Source: Polynucleobacter sp. MWH-Aus1W21
Lineage (GTDB): Bacteria > Pseudomonadota > Gammaproteobacteria > Burkholderiales > Burkholderiaceae
Direction of reading: 5' to 3'
NCBI RefSeq assembly: GCF_018687275.1
Contig: NZ_CP061287.1
Location: forward strand, 682,001-746,000
DNA: 64,000 bases
A program made the translations under genes and the position numbers. The notes below the pieces were generated by a model. It did no database searches and was not told the origin of the DNA. It saw only the letters and a list, made by a program, of their open reading frames with translations. Shown here in pieces: positions 51,034-59,643 of this stretch; position 1 is the first letter of the stretch, and each line of letters opens with the position of its first letter.

Positions 51034-51744
51034 ATGAATCAAGATCAACTCAAGCAAATGGTAGGTGAGGCGGCCAGAGACGAAGTTCTCAAGTTGCCCG
51101 CTGGACAGGTTTTGGGTGTAGGTACCGGTTCTACAGCCAATTGCTTCATTGATGCACTAGCTCCACATAAAGATCATTTTGTAGGTACGGTATCTAGTTC
51201 CAATGCAACCACTGAGCGTTTGCTAAAACACGGTTTTAAAGTGCTTGACCCAAACGATGTGCAAGGCTTACCTGCGTATGTTGATGGTGCGGATGAAATT
51301 GATCCTGCTGGGCATATGATTAAAGGCGGCGGCGGGGCGCTCACAAGAGAAAAAATCATTGCCTCTATGGCAAAGCAATTCATTTGCATTTGTGACTCAT
51401 CAAAGCAAGTGCCGGTGCTAGGTAACTTTTCTCTACCAGTAGAAATCATTCCCCTTGCTCAAGGTGTCGTGAGCCGCGAATTGGAAAAGTTTGGCGGCAA
51501 GGTAACTCTACGTTTAGCAAAAAATACTCGCGCCGATCTCAATCAAACACCTAGCGAGCCATTTGTGACTGATAACGGTGGATGGATCCTTGATGTCGCA
51601 GGTTTAAAGATCGCCAACCCCATGCAGATGGAAGCGCAAATCAATCAAATTGCCGGCGTAATCACCGTGGGCCTGTTTGCCAAAGAAAAGGCCAATATAT
51701 TGCTAGTTAGCAATGCTGCAGGCGTTGAGCGTATTGTTCTTTAG
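51034..51744 (+). CDS. rpiA: Ribose-5-phosphate isomerase A
   Basis: A 236-residue isomerase converting ribulose-5-phosphate and ribose-5-phosphate. Motifs: LGVGTGSTANCFIDAL, the SSNATTERL loop, YVDGADEIDPAGHMIKGGGGALTREKIIA with catalytic Asp, Glu and Lys positions, and CDSSKQVPVLG. Length is usual. It is transcribed away from tal and ends at a hairpin that also terminates the minus-strand RNA coming the other way. Confidence 0.97.
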   Translation: MNQDQLKQMVGEAARDEVLKLPAGQVLGVGTGSTANCFIDALAPHKDHFVGTVSSSNATTERLLKHGFKVLDPNDVQGLPAYVDGADEIDPAGHMIKGGGGALTREKIIASMAKQFICICDSSKQVPVLGNFSLPVEIIPLAQGVVSRELEKFGGKVTLRLAKNTRADLNQTPSEPFVTDNGGWILDVAGLKIANPMQMEAQINQIAGVITVGLFAKEKANILLVSNAAGVERIVL

Positions 51745-51749
51745 GGGAT

Positions 51750-51907
51750 AAAAAACCCGACGGGGTATCCCCATCGGGTTTGTTTGCCATGGTTTGCATG
51801 GCGCAGGCGCTCGGAAGGTATTTAGTTCCTTAGCCTATAAGCACATAGATGTACTTATTAAGATCGGCTTTCGCCAATGTGGCAGGGCACTATAACTGCC
51901 TCACCAC
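51750..51907 (-). ncRNA. Unassigned structured small RNA with its own promoter and terminator
   Basis: On the minus strand a transcript of about 158 bases is predicted. A TTGACA/TAGGAT promoter precedes it and a strong terminator ends it. Between them are hairpins in series: GGCAG/CTGCC inside GTGG/CCAC (51879-51907); TTGGC-GAAA-GCCGA with a GNRA loop (51864-51877); TAAGTACA/TGTGCTTA (51838-51857); GCCATG/CATGGC (51786-51802); then the terminator. No ORF with a ribosome site is seen. It lacks the closing end-to-end helix expected of 6S RNA and the conserved parts of RNase P, tmRNA or SRP RNA. It lies between rpiA and yggX. Confidence 0.65.
51754..51784. terminator. Bidirectional terminator between rpiA and the small RNA
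   Basis: CCCGACGGGG and CCCCATCGGG pair (one G-T position depending on strand) around a 4-base loop. On the minus strand the hairpin is followed by six T, giving a strong terminator for the small RNA. On the plus strand it is followed by TTTGTTT and serves rpiA. Confidence 0.85.
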
Positions 51908-51913
51908 GACTTC

Positions 51914-51941
51914 ATCCTACGCTTATCTTTGGTGGTGTCAA
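51914..51941 (-). promoter_or_regulatory. Sigma-70 promoter of the small RNA
   Basis: On the minus strand, TTGACA (51936-51941) matches the -35 consensus exactly, and TAGGAT (51914-51919) is a good -10, with a 16-base spacer. The start would lie near 51907. A small hairpin GGTGT/ACACC overlaps the -35 region. Confidence 0.7.
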
Positions 51942-51979
51942 CACCCCAAATCAATATTTAATTAAAAGGTAATGAATAT

Positions 51980-52252
51980 TTATTCTGCTGGAGGCACGTA
52001 GCCTTGAGCCATATCTGCGCCACCCTCAAAGAAATACTTTTCTACCTGTTTTAAGAGGTATTGGCGTGCCCGTGGGTCCGCCATATTAAGGCGGTTTTCA
52101 TTAATCAACATGGTTTGCTGCTTTAACCAGCCAGCCCAAGCCTCTTTTGAAACTTGATTCCAAATCTTTTTACCCAGCTCTCCAGGAAGAGGGGCGAAAT
52201 CCATGCCTTCAGCTTCTTTATTGAGTTTGATACATTGAACCATGCGTGCCAT
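51980..52252 (-). CDS. yggX: Fe(2+)-trafficking protein, YggX family
   Basis: A 90-residue protein that helps protect iron-sulfur clusters from oxidation. Family sequence: MARMVQCIKLNKEAEGMDFAPLPGELGKKIW with Cys7, then WKLQQT-like WLKQQTMLINENRLN, and the end FFEGGADMAQGYVPP. It lies 32 bases after argA on the same strand and is probably co-transcribed. No terminator with a T run separates it from the small RNA promoter downstream. Confidence 0.96.
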   Translation of the reverse strand: MARMVQCIKLNKEAEGMDFAPLPGELGKKIWNQVSKEAWAGWLKQQTMLINENRLNMADPRARQYLLKQVEKYFFEGGADMAQGYVPPAE

Positions 52253-52284
52253 CTGTAATGCCTTTCTAGTATTTCTAGCGTTTC

Positions 52285-53649
52285 TTATAGATCTTTAGTT
52301 AAAACCATGGACTTACGGTCCCAGTTATAAATTTGTTTTCTTTCTTCAGGCAAGTCATCCACTGACGCCCGTTTAAAGCCACGCTTTAAGAACCAATGCT
52401 CGGTTCTTGTCGTGAGAACAAATAATTTTTTGATGCCTTCTTGTTTGGCGCGCATCTCAACACGCTTTAGCAGACGCTCACCGTCACCTGATCCTTGAAC
52501 ATCTGGATCAACCGCAAGACATGCCAGCTCACCAACGCCATTCGGGAATGGGAAGAGTGCGGCGCAACCGAAGAGAACACGATCATGCTCAATGACGGAG
52601 AAGCGCTGAATATCACGCTCAATGACATCTTGACCGCGAGCAGCCAGGATACCTTCATCTTCTAAAGGCATAGTCAATTGCAAAATGCCACCAACGTCAT
52701 CTTGGTTAGCTTCACGTAAGTTCTCAATATCGGATGAAGCTAGCATCATGCCAATACCATCATGGGTGAAGAGCTCTTCCAGCAGGGCGCCATCTTGATT
52801 GCATGGGAGGAAGTGAACACGGCTAACGCCAGCACGAATCGCTCTACCAGCAGTATTCAATAGACCCTTCATGCCGAGGTCCATATCTTTGTTCTGTGCG
52901 ACATATTCTTGTAGCTGTGGCATCGACAGTTCAGTGATGAAGTCGCCCTCAGCATCTTTAAGGCCGGCATATGGACTCAAGAAAATCAGCTTATCTGCTT
53001 TGAGTGCTGCAGCAGTGGATGCCGCTACATCTTCATATGCCAAGTTGAATGCTTGACCCGTTGGTGAAAAACCCAAAGGTGAAAGCAAAACAATTTTGTT
53101 GCTATCCAGAGACTGTCTAATCGAACCGGAGTCTACTTTGCGAACTAGTCCTGTATGAATGTAGTCAGTGCCCTCGACAACACCTACCGGCATTGCAGTA
53201 ATAAAGTTGCCAGAGATCACTGAAATGCGTGAACCAGCCATTGGTGTGTTTGGAAGACCACGACTAAATGCTGCTTCAATGTCCAGGCGTAATTCGCCGG
53301 CAGCTTCTTTGACGCACTCTAGTGCAGCAGCATCGGTAATCCGGTAGCTATGCATAGCACTTTTACCGAACTTGCTCTTAATCTTGCGAAGCATGAGCTG
53401 TTCTTCAATTTGCGGACGAATGCCATGAACCAAAACAATACGCATGCCCATGGCATGCAACATGGCGATATCTTCAATCAGGTTCTCAAGACCGATTTCT
53501 TGTACGAGTTCACCCGCAAAGGCGATAACAAAGGTCTTTTCGCGGAAGCTGTGAATATAGGGCGCAACATCACGCAGCCACCCTACAAAAGGGAAGTTGG
53601 AGGTCGTTTCTTCGGCCAATGAGGCCTGGTTTGGTGCATTTGTCGGCAT
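52285..53649 (-). CDS. argA: N-acetylglutamate synthase (amino-acid N-acetyltransferase)
   Basis: A 454-residue enzyme for the first step of arginine synthesis. The N-terminal half is an amino acid kinase-like domain (FVIAFAGELVQEIGLENLIEDIAMLHAMGMRIVLVHG) that senses arginine. The C-terminal half is a GNAT acetyltransferase (ELACLAVDPDVQGSGDGERLLKRVE, with the acetyl-CoA loop). The start codon is only 17 bases from the hrpA start on the other strand, so the two promoters must overlap each other's coding ends. Confidence 0.96.
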   Translation of the reverse strand: MPTNAPNQASLAEETTSNFPFVGWLRDVAPYIHSFREKTFVIAFAGELVQEIGLENLIEDIAMLHAMGMRIVLVHGIRPQIEEQLMLRKIKSKFGKSAMHSYRITDAAALECVKEAAGELRLDIEAAFSRGLPNTPMAGSRISVISGNFITAMPVGVVEGTDYIHTGLVRKVDSGSIRQSLDSNKIVLLSPLGFSPTGQAFNLAYEDVAASTAAALKADKLIFLSPYAGLKDAEGDFITELSMPQLQEYVAQNKDMDLGMKGLLNTAGRAIRAGVSRVHFLPCNQDGALLEELFTHDGIGMMLASSDIENLREANQDDVGGILQLTMPLEDEGILAARGQDVIERDIQRFSVIEHDRVLFGCAALFPFPNGVGELACLAVDPDVQGSGDGERLLKRVEMRAKQEGIKKLFVLTTRTEHWFLKRGFKRASVDDLPEERKQIYNWDRKSMVLTKDL

Positions 53650-53666
53650 AGTGAGAAAATTATAGG

Positions 53667-56600
53667 GTGCAAGAGCCTATAAACCAACAAAAACCCAAAG
53701 CAATCCCAAAGCCTGTGCCTGCTTCCAACACCTCGCGCAAGCTAGAAATTCGCTTTCCTGAGGAATTGCCGGTCTCTGGTCAGCGTCAGCTGATCAAGGA
53801 TGCCCTGCAGAGCCACCAGGTGGTCATTGTGTGCGGAGAGACGGGCTCAGGTAAGACCACGCAGCTGCCAAAGATCTGTTTGGATCTGGGTCGAGGCACC
53901 ATTAATGGTGGCAAGCTCATTGGCCACACCCAGCCGCGCAGGATCGCAGCGACTGCCACAGCCAAGCGCATTGCTCAAGAGCTAGGTTCACCCATTGGTC
54001 AGGATGTTGGCTACCAAGTGCGTTTTGCCGACAAGACCAGCAATACAGCCTCTATCAAGCTGATGACGGATGGCATCTTGCTAGCCGAGACTCAGCGTGA
54101 CCCACAGCTACGCGCTTATGACACGCTCATCATCGATGAGGCGCATGAGCGCAGTCTCAATATTGATTTCTTATTGGGTTATTTGCGTCAGCTCCTACCG
54201 AAGCGACCCGATCTTAAGTTGATCATCACTTCGGCAACGATTGATGCCCAGCGATTTGCAGAGCACTTTGCCATGAATGGCAGGGTGGCGCCAGTGATTG
54301 AGGTGAGTGGTCGACTATTTCCGGTCGAGCAGCGCTATGCGCCGCTGGAACCAGATGCCAAGCCTGATGGTAAAAAAGAATCCAAGACTGCCAAAGAAAT
54401 TCCGGATGCCGTTACCGAAGAGATTGCTAGTTTATGGCGTGAAGGCGCTGCAGGTGCTGGAGACGTATTGGTATTTTTGCCGGGCGAGCGCGAGATCCGT
54501 GATTGTGCAGAAGCTTTGCGTAAAGATCATGTCCTGCAGCAGCGCTTTCATCCGGAGATTCTGAGTTTGTTTGCACGCCAATCCGTGGCCGAGCAAGAAA
54601 AAGTGTTTAGTCCGGGTAATGGGAGACGCATCATCCTGACCACGAACGTTGCGGAAACTTCATTAACGGTTCCCAATATTCGTTATGTGATAGACAGCGG
54701 CCTAGCGAGAGTAAAGCGCTACTCATATCGCAACAAGGTTGAGCAGCTCCAAATAGAGCCGATCTCTCAAGCAGCTGCTAATCAAAGGGCGGGGCGTTGC
54801 GGTCGTGTATCGGATGGCATCTGCGTGCGCTTGTATAGCGAGCAAGATTATCAAGGTCGTCCAAAATTTACCGACCCCGAAATATTGCGAAGTTCATTAG
54901 CGGCAGTGTTGTTGCGCATGAGCTCCTTACGCTTGCCGAAGATTCAGCACTTTCCATTTATTGATAAACCACTAGGCAGGGCAATTACAGATGGCGTACA
55001 GCTTTTAGATGAATTAGGTGCAATTGAATTTGATGAATCTGATTCAGTGGACGGTAAAGATATCAACAACAGCTTCAAACTCACTGCTATTGGTAAACAG
55101 TTAGCGGACTTGCCGTTAGATCCTCGTATTGGACGTATGTTGCTGGCTGCAAAAGAGCAGAATGCTTTAAAGGAAGTAACCATTATTGCATCAGCGCTAG
55201 CTACCCAAGACCCGCGTGATCGGCCTATGGATCAGGCAGCTGCTGCAGATCAAGCGCATTTGCAATTTGCTGATGAGCGCTCTGAGTTTTTGAGTTTCGT
55301 AAAGCTTTGGAATTGGTATCAGGACGCTTTGCAACATAAGCATAGCAATCGTCAGCTAGAGAATCTTTGCAAGAGTAAGTTTCTGTCACCCCGTCGCTTA
55401 CGCGAATGGCGCGATGTCCATGGTCAACTCCATACGATGCTGGGCGAGAAGGGCTGGAAAGAAAATGGTCTAGCCGCAACTTATGAACAAGTCCACCTCT
55501 CTTTATTAACGGGCTTACTTGGGTATGTCGCCAAAAAAGAAGAGGATGAAAAATCCCAGGATCGAAATAGCAAGACCGGTGGTTACGTTGGCGCCCGAGG
55601 TATACGTCCATTTATCTGGCCTGGCTCTACCATTGGCAAAAAAGCAGGTGCCTGGATTTTGGCTGGTGAACTGCAAGAAACCAATCGCATGTATGCCAGA
55701 ACCATTGCAAAGATTGAGCCGCAATGGGTAGAACGGGTTGCTGCGCATCGCCTGATTAAGTCTTTGAGCGATCCATTCTGGGATAACCGTCAGGGCGAGG
55801 TCATGGCATTTGAACGTGGCACCTTATATGGCCTACCGATCTACCATGGCCGCCGTGTGAGTTATGAACCTCATAACCCCGATGAAGCAAGAGAGCTATT
55901 CATTCGTCAGGCTTTAGTGCAAGAAGAAATGTTTGGGCGTATGGATACGCCAGCATTGCAACGCGAGACTGAAACTGATGCCAAGAAAAAATACCCAAAT
56001 CTGTTTGGATTTTTTTGGCATAACCGTCGCCTTATTAAAGAGATTGAAGCCTTAGAGCATCGCTCACGTCGGCCAGATGTTTTGGTGGATGATGAGTTGC
56101 TATTTGCGTTCTACGAGTCTCGTATTCCAAAAGGAGTATGCAGTCGAGAAAGTCTTAAAGCGTGGTTGGCTAAAAAAAGCGGAGATGATAAAAATCAGGG
56201 AAGTGAACTGGATGCTCAGCTTCGCCTAGAAAAAGCAGACCTGATGCGCCACGAGGCGGCAGGCATTACTGTCGATCGTTATCCTAAGACGATGCTGGTG
56301 GGCGGGGCACAGCTCAGTCTGACTTATCACTTTGAACCTGGAAGCCCTAAAGATGGTGTGACACTTGTGGTTCCGTTGACGCAGTTAAACCAAGTGGATG
56401 GACGTCGTTGCGAGTGGTTGGTACCCGGCATGTGTGAGGAGAAAGTGCTTCTCCTGCTTAAATCTTTGCCTCAGAAACTTCGCCGTCATTGTGTGCCGCT
56501 GCCAGATTATGCTAAATCTTTTCTGGAGCGCAAGCTAGAAGAGAAGCAATTTGGTGTTGGCGACTTCTTGGATAGTTTGATCGGAGATATTCGCAAAGAG

Positions 56601-57749
56601 CGTGGATTGGAAATTAAGCGCACGGACTTCAGGCCAGAGGCTTTGCCTTTGCACTCGTCTATGAATTTCCGTTTGATTGATGAGTATGGTCGACAGTTAG
56701 AAGTGGAGCGCAACTTAGCGCGCTTACGTTCTGAGTATGGGCAGACTGCCCGAAACGCTTTCCAAGCAATTGCTCAGGAAGCTGCGCAGGTCGAGTTAGG
56801 TATGGAGCCTTCAGTAGGCGAAAAAACTAAAGCCAATTCAGATGGCGGTACAGGCGCCATTGATGCAACACGCAAAGTAGAGCAGGGTGGTTACCGTACC
56901 TGGGAGTTTGGTGAGCTACCTGAAACATTAGAAATACAAAAAGGCAATAAAACCTTGTTTGGTTATCCGGCTTTGGTAGATCGCGTCGACTTCTGCGATC
57001 TTGAGGTGTTTGATGACCTAGAGGAAGCTCGTAAACAACATGGTTTAGGGCTGCGACGTCTATTTGCTCTGAGCAATAAAGATACGCTCAAGGCTTTGCA
57101 AAAACAGTTACCGGGAATTCGTGAATTAGGCCTGCTCTTTATTAATGTGGGCTCAGTAGAGGGATTGATTGATCAGATTTTGAATCTAGCTCTTGAGCGT
57201 GCTTATATGACTGAGCCATTGCCAGTCAATGCTGAGCAATTTGCGGAACGCTTACAAGCAGGAAAACCAAGATTGGCACTCATCGCCCAAGAGATTTCTC
57301 GTCACGCATTAAATGCATTGCAAGCCCACGCAGATTTGCAGAAAAAGATCGCCAGTGCAAAAGCCGCATCACCGAGTGCTTATGCAGATATTCAGGCACA
57401 GATGCAAGGCTTGATATTTCCTAAATTTGTGGCAGAGATACCTTATGGCCAACTAGTTCATGTACCCCGCTACTTAAAAGCCATTGCCATGCGGATTGAT
57501 AAGTTGCGATCCAATCCAAGTCGCGATGCCCAGTGTCAAAAAGATTGGGAATCGGTTGCGCATCCATGGCAAAAGCTAATACAGGGTAACAAGGGTGGCT
57601 CCTCCTACGCCATGGCTGAAGACCAAGCCTTAACGGATTTTCGTTGGCAACTGGAAGAGCTGAGGGTGGCTTTATATGCCCAGGAACTGAAAACACCAAC
57701 CCCAATGTCCTTAAAGCGCCTTGAAAAGGTTTTAGCCAGTTTGCGCTAA
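53667..57749 (+). CDS. hrpA: ATP-dependent RNA helicase HrpA
   Basis: A 1360-residue DEAH-box helicase starting at GTG 53667. Walker A GETGSGKT lies at residues 57-64, then TQPRRIAA, the IIDEAHERS box, TSATIDAQRFAEHF, the late motif NVAETSLTVPNIRYVIDSG and QRAGRCGR. The helicase-associated and OB-fold domains and the long HrpA-specific C-terminal region follow. HrpA rescues stalled ribosomes and acts in mRNA processing. It is the longest gene in the window and is intact. Confidence 0.96.
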   Translation: MQEPINQQKPKAIPKPVPASNTSRKLEIRFPEELPVSGQRQLIKDALQSHQVVIVCGETGSGKTTQLPKICLDLGRGTINGGKLIGHTQPRRIAATATAKRIAQELGSPIGQDVGYQVRFADKTSNTASIKLMTDGILLAETQRDPQLRAYDTLIIDEAHERSLNIDFLLGYLRQLLPKRPDLKLIITSATIDAQRFAEHFAMNGRVAPVIEVSGRLFPVEQRYAPLEPDAKPDGKKESKTAKEIPDAVTEEIASLWREGAAGAGDVLVFLPGEREIRDCAEALRKDHVLQQRFHPEILSLFARQSVAEQEKVFSPGNGRRIILTTNVAETSLTVPNIRYVIDSGLARVKRYSYRNKVEQLQIEPISQAAANQRAGRCGRVSDGICVRLYSEQDYQGRPKFTDPEILRSSLAAVLLRMSSLRLPKIQHFPFIDKPLGRAITDGVQLLDELGAIEFDESDSVDGKDINNSFKLTAIGKQLADLPLDPRIGRMLLAAKEQNALKEVTIIASALATQDPRDRPMDQAAAADQAHLQFADERSEFLSFVKLWNWYQDALQHKHSNRQLENLCKSKFLSPRRLREWRDVHGQLHTMLGEKGWKENGLAATYEQVHLSLLTGLLGYVAKKEEDEKSQDRNSKTGGYVGARGIRPFIWPGSTIGKKAGAWILAGELQETNRMYARTIAKIEPQWVERVAAHRLIKSLSDPFWDNRQGEVMAFERGTLYGLPIYHGRRVSYEPHNPDEARELFIRQALVQEEMFGRMDTPALQRETETDAKKKYPNLFGFFWHNRRLIKEIEALEHRSRRPDVLVDDELLFAFYESRIPKGVCSRESLKAWLAKKSGDDKNQGSELDAQLRLEKADLMRHEAAGITVDRYPKTMLVGGAQLSLTYHFEPGSPKDGVTLVVPLTQLNQVDGRRCEWLVPGMCEEKVLLLLKSLPQKLRRHCVPLPDYAKSFLERKLEEKQFGVGDFLDSLIGDIRKERGLEIKRTDFRPEALPLHSSMNFRLIDEYGRQLEVERNLARLRSEYGQTARNAFQAIAQEAAQVELGMEPSVGEKTKANSDGGTGAIDATRKVEQGGYRTWEFGELPETLEIQKGNKTLFGYPALVDRVDFCDLEVFDDLEEARKQHGLGLRRLFALSNKDTLKALQKQLPGIRELGLLFINVGSVEGLIDQILNLALERAYMTEPLPVNAEQFAERLQAGKPRLALIAQEISRHALNALQAHADLQKKIASAKAASPSAYADIQAQMQGLIFPKFVAEIPYGQLVHVPRYLKAIAMRIDKLRSNPSRDAQCQKDWESVAHPWQKLIQGNKGGSSYAMAEDQALTDFRWQLEELRVALYAQELKTPTPMSLKRLEKVLASLR

Positions 57750-57808
57750 GTCAAATCCATTGCAGCCTAGAGGTCATTTTGGGCCTCCCGATTGCTTACA
57801 ATGGAGGT

Positions 57809-58843
57809 ATGTATACATTTATCAAGATTAGAGGTTTTCGCACAATTGCGACCTCCGCTTTATTGACTCTCCTTTTAGTCAATCAAAATGCATTTGCGCA
57901 AGCTGGTAATGCATCAACACCAGTAGCAGCTAATCAGCCAAAGTTGGCGGTCATTCTCAATTCTGGCGAAGCTTCAGTCAGTTTGATTGACATGACTACT
58001 CGCCAGGTCATTAAGACGATTCCGGTTGGTAAAGAACCCCACCATCTGATGTTGACTCCTGATCAAAAGACTTTGCTGATTGCAAATGCGGCAGGCAATG
58101 ATGTTGCCTTAATGAACCCAACGACAGGTGAGTTAACCGGCAAAATTCCAAATATCATTGATCCATACCAAATTGGCTATTCTCCAAATCACAAATGGTT
58201 TGTGGCAAACGGCAATCGCTTAGACCGTGTTGATATTTATGCTGCTGATGGCGCAAATCTGAAATTAGCGAAGACCGTGAAATTGGCAAAGACTCCAAGT
58301 CATATTGCATTCACGGCAGATAGCAAAATTGCATTCATTACTTTGCAGGACTCAAACGAGCTTGCTGCCATTGATCTTGAAACACAAAAGGTCTTGTGGG
58401 TAATGCCGACAGGTAAAGTGCCTGCAGGCTTATGGATGACGCCTGGTGATCAGTACTTGTTGGTTGGCATTACTGGAGAAGACAATGTCCAGGTTATCGA
58501 CTGGAAAAATCGCAAAGAAGTAAAGCGCATCCCAACAGGGAAGGGTGCCCATAACTTCCGCCCTCTTGGGGATAAGAAACATGTATTTGTGAGTAACCGT
58601 ATTGCTTCCACAATCAGCCTGATCAATATGCAAACCCTGGAAAAGGTTGGCGACATCACCGGTCTTCCAGCTGGACCAGATGATATGGAAATTACTCCTG
58701 ACGGAAAAACGCTCTGGGTTACCTTGCGTTTCTCAAAAAAGGTTGGAGTAATCGATATCCCAACAATGAAGTTAGTTACTGTTATTCCAGTGGGTAAGTC
58801 GCCTCATGGAGTCTTCTTTGCTCCAAGGGCTGGATGGGAGTAA
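57809..58843 (+). CDS. Exported YncE-like beta-propeller protein
   Basis: 344 residues from ATG 57809; an in-frame TTG at 57779 adds ten non-signal residues. A signal peptide ends near AFA-QAG. The mature part has about seven YVTN-type propeller blades (SVSLIDMTTRQVIKTIPVGKEPHHLMLTPD, and at the end LVTVIPVGKSPHGVFF). Such proteins are periplasmic and of uncertain role; a partner- or metal-binding function is possible. GGAGG lies only one base before this ATG, which is too close for good initiation. It begins a run of five genes. Confidence 0.85.
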   Translation: MYTFIKIRGFRTIATSALLTLLLVNQNAFAQAGNASTPVAANQPKLAVILNSGEASVSLIDMTTRQVIKTIPVGKEPHHLMLTPDQKTLLIANAAGNDVALMNPTTGELTGKIPNIIDPYQIGYSPNHKWFVANGNRLDRVDIYAADGANLKLAKTVKLAKTPSHIAFTADSKIAFITLQDSNELAAIDLETQKVLWVMPTGKVPAGLWMTPGDQYLLVGITGEDNVQVIDWKNRKEVKRIPTGKGAHNFRPLGDKKHVFVSNRIASTISLINMQTLEKVGDITGLPAGPDDMEITPDGKTLWVTLRFSKKVGVIDIPTMKLVTVIPVGKSPHGVFFAPRAGWE

Positions 58844-58851
58844 TCATCATC

Positions 58852-59640
58852 ATGAAGCGCATGAGTCATAACGCATTCATACGTATTACAGCCGCGCTAT
58901 TGCTCGGCTGTTTTTCTTTGGGCGCCTCTGCTCAGCCTGCAGAATGTAATAAAAAGGTTTACCTTACTTTTGATACTGGCAATATGGCAGTTGCTGAAAA
59001 GGTGGCGGAAATTCTGAAGCGACAAAATGTAAAAGCCACATTCTTCTTGGCGAATGAGAAAACATTCCGCGGCGATTTTTCTTTAGATGATTCTTGGAAG
59101 ACTTATTGGCAAGAACGCGTTAAAGAAGGGCATCGCTTTGGTAGTCATACCTACGACCATACCTATTTTGTTAAAGACGGACCTAAGGGCGAGGTATTTG
59201 AAAAGCCTCAGTTTGGACCAAAGGCAGGAATGACAGTCCTCTATAACGAAGCAACAATGTGCAAGGAAATACGCCGTGTAGATCAGCGATTTCATGAGCT
59301 CACCGATCATCCGATTCAAAAGATATGGCGTGCACCTGGCGGTAAAACTTCCCCAACCTTGATCCGTATGGGGAATATGTGTGGATATGAGTACATAGGT
59401 TGGGATCCTGCTGGCTTTCTGGGTGATGAGCTCAACTCCGATAAGCACCCCAATGGCGCTCTTTTGGACAAGGCAAGCCGCAACATTAAGGATGGCGATA
59501 TCACCATGGCTCATTTGGGTATATGGTCTAGAAAAGACCCTTGGGCGCCTGCCGTTTTAGAGCAGCTTATTGTCAATCTGAAGGCTCGCGGATTCTGCTT
59601 TGGGTTGCTGCCCAAGAATTCCGTAAATCAGTCAAAATAA
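58852..59640 (+). CDS. Exported polysaccharide deacetylase-family protein with altered first motif
   Basis: 262 residues from ATG 58852 (ATG 58834 would overlap the previous gene by ten bases). A signal peptide ends near ASA-QPA. The NodB fold is visible. Motif 1 reads LTFDTGNM: Asp41 is kept, but the second, metal-binding Asp is Thr42. Motif 2 HTYDH (His99, His103), motif 3 WRAPGG, GWDPAGF and the last His in MAHLG are present. The TFDTG form recurs in a subfamily I recall, so it may bind metal differently or not be a deacetylase. It is probably co-transcribed with its neighbours. Confidence 0.8.
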   Translation: MKRMSHNAFIRITAALLLGCFSLGASAQPAECNKKVYLTFDTGNMAVAEKVAEILKRQNVKATFFLANEKTFRGDFSLDDSWKTYWQERVKEGHRFGSHTYDHTYFVKDGPKGEVFEKPQFGPKAGMTVLYNEATMCKEIRRVDQRFHELTDHPIQKIWRAPGGKTSPTLIRMGNMCGYEYIGWDPAGFLGDELNSDKHPNGALLDKASRNIKDGDITMAHLGIWSRKDPWAPAVLEQLIVNLKARGFCFGLLPKNSVNQSK

Positions 59641-59643
59641 AGC

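Noticed and set aside
51750..51907. 6S RNA identity for the small RNA
   Set aside because: The two ends do not pair and there is no large central bubble; the molecule is a row of hairpins ended by an intrinsic terminator.
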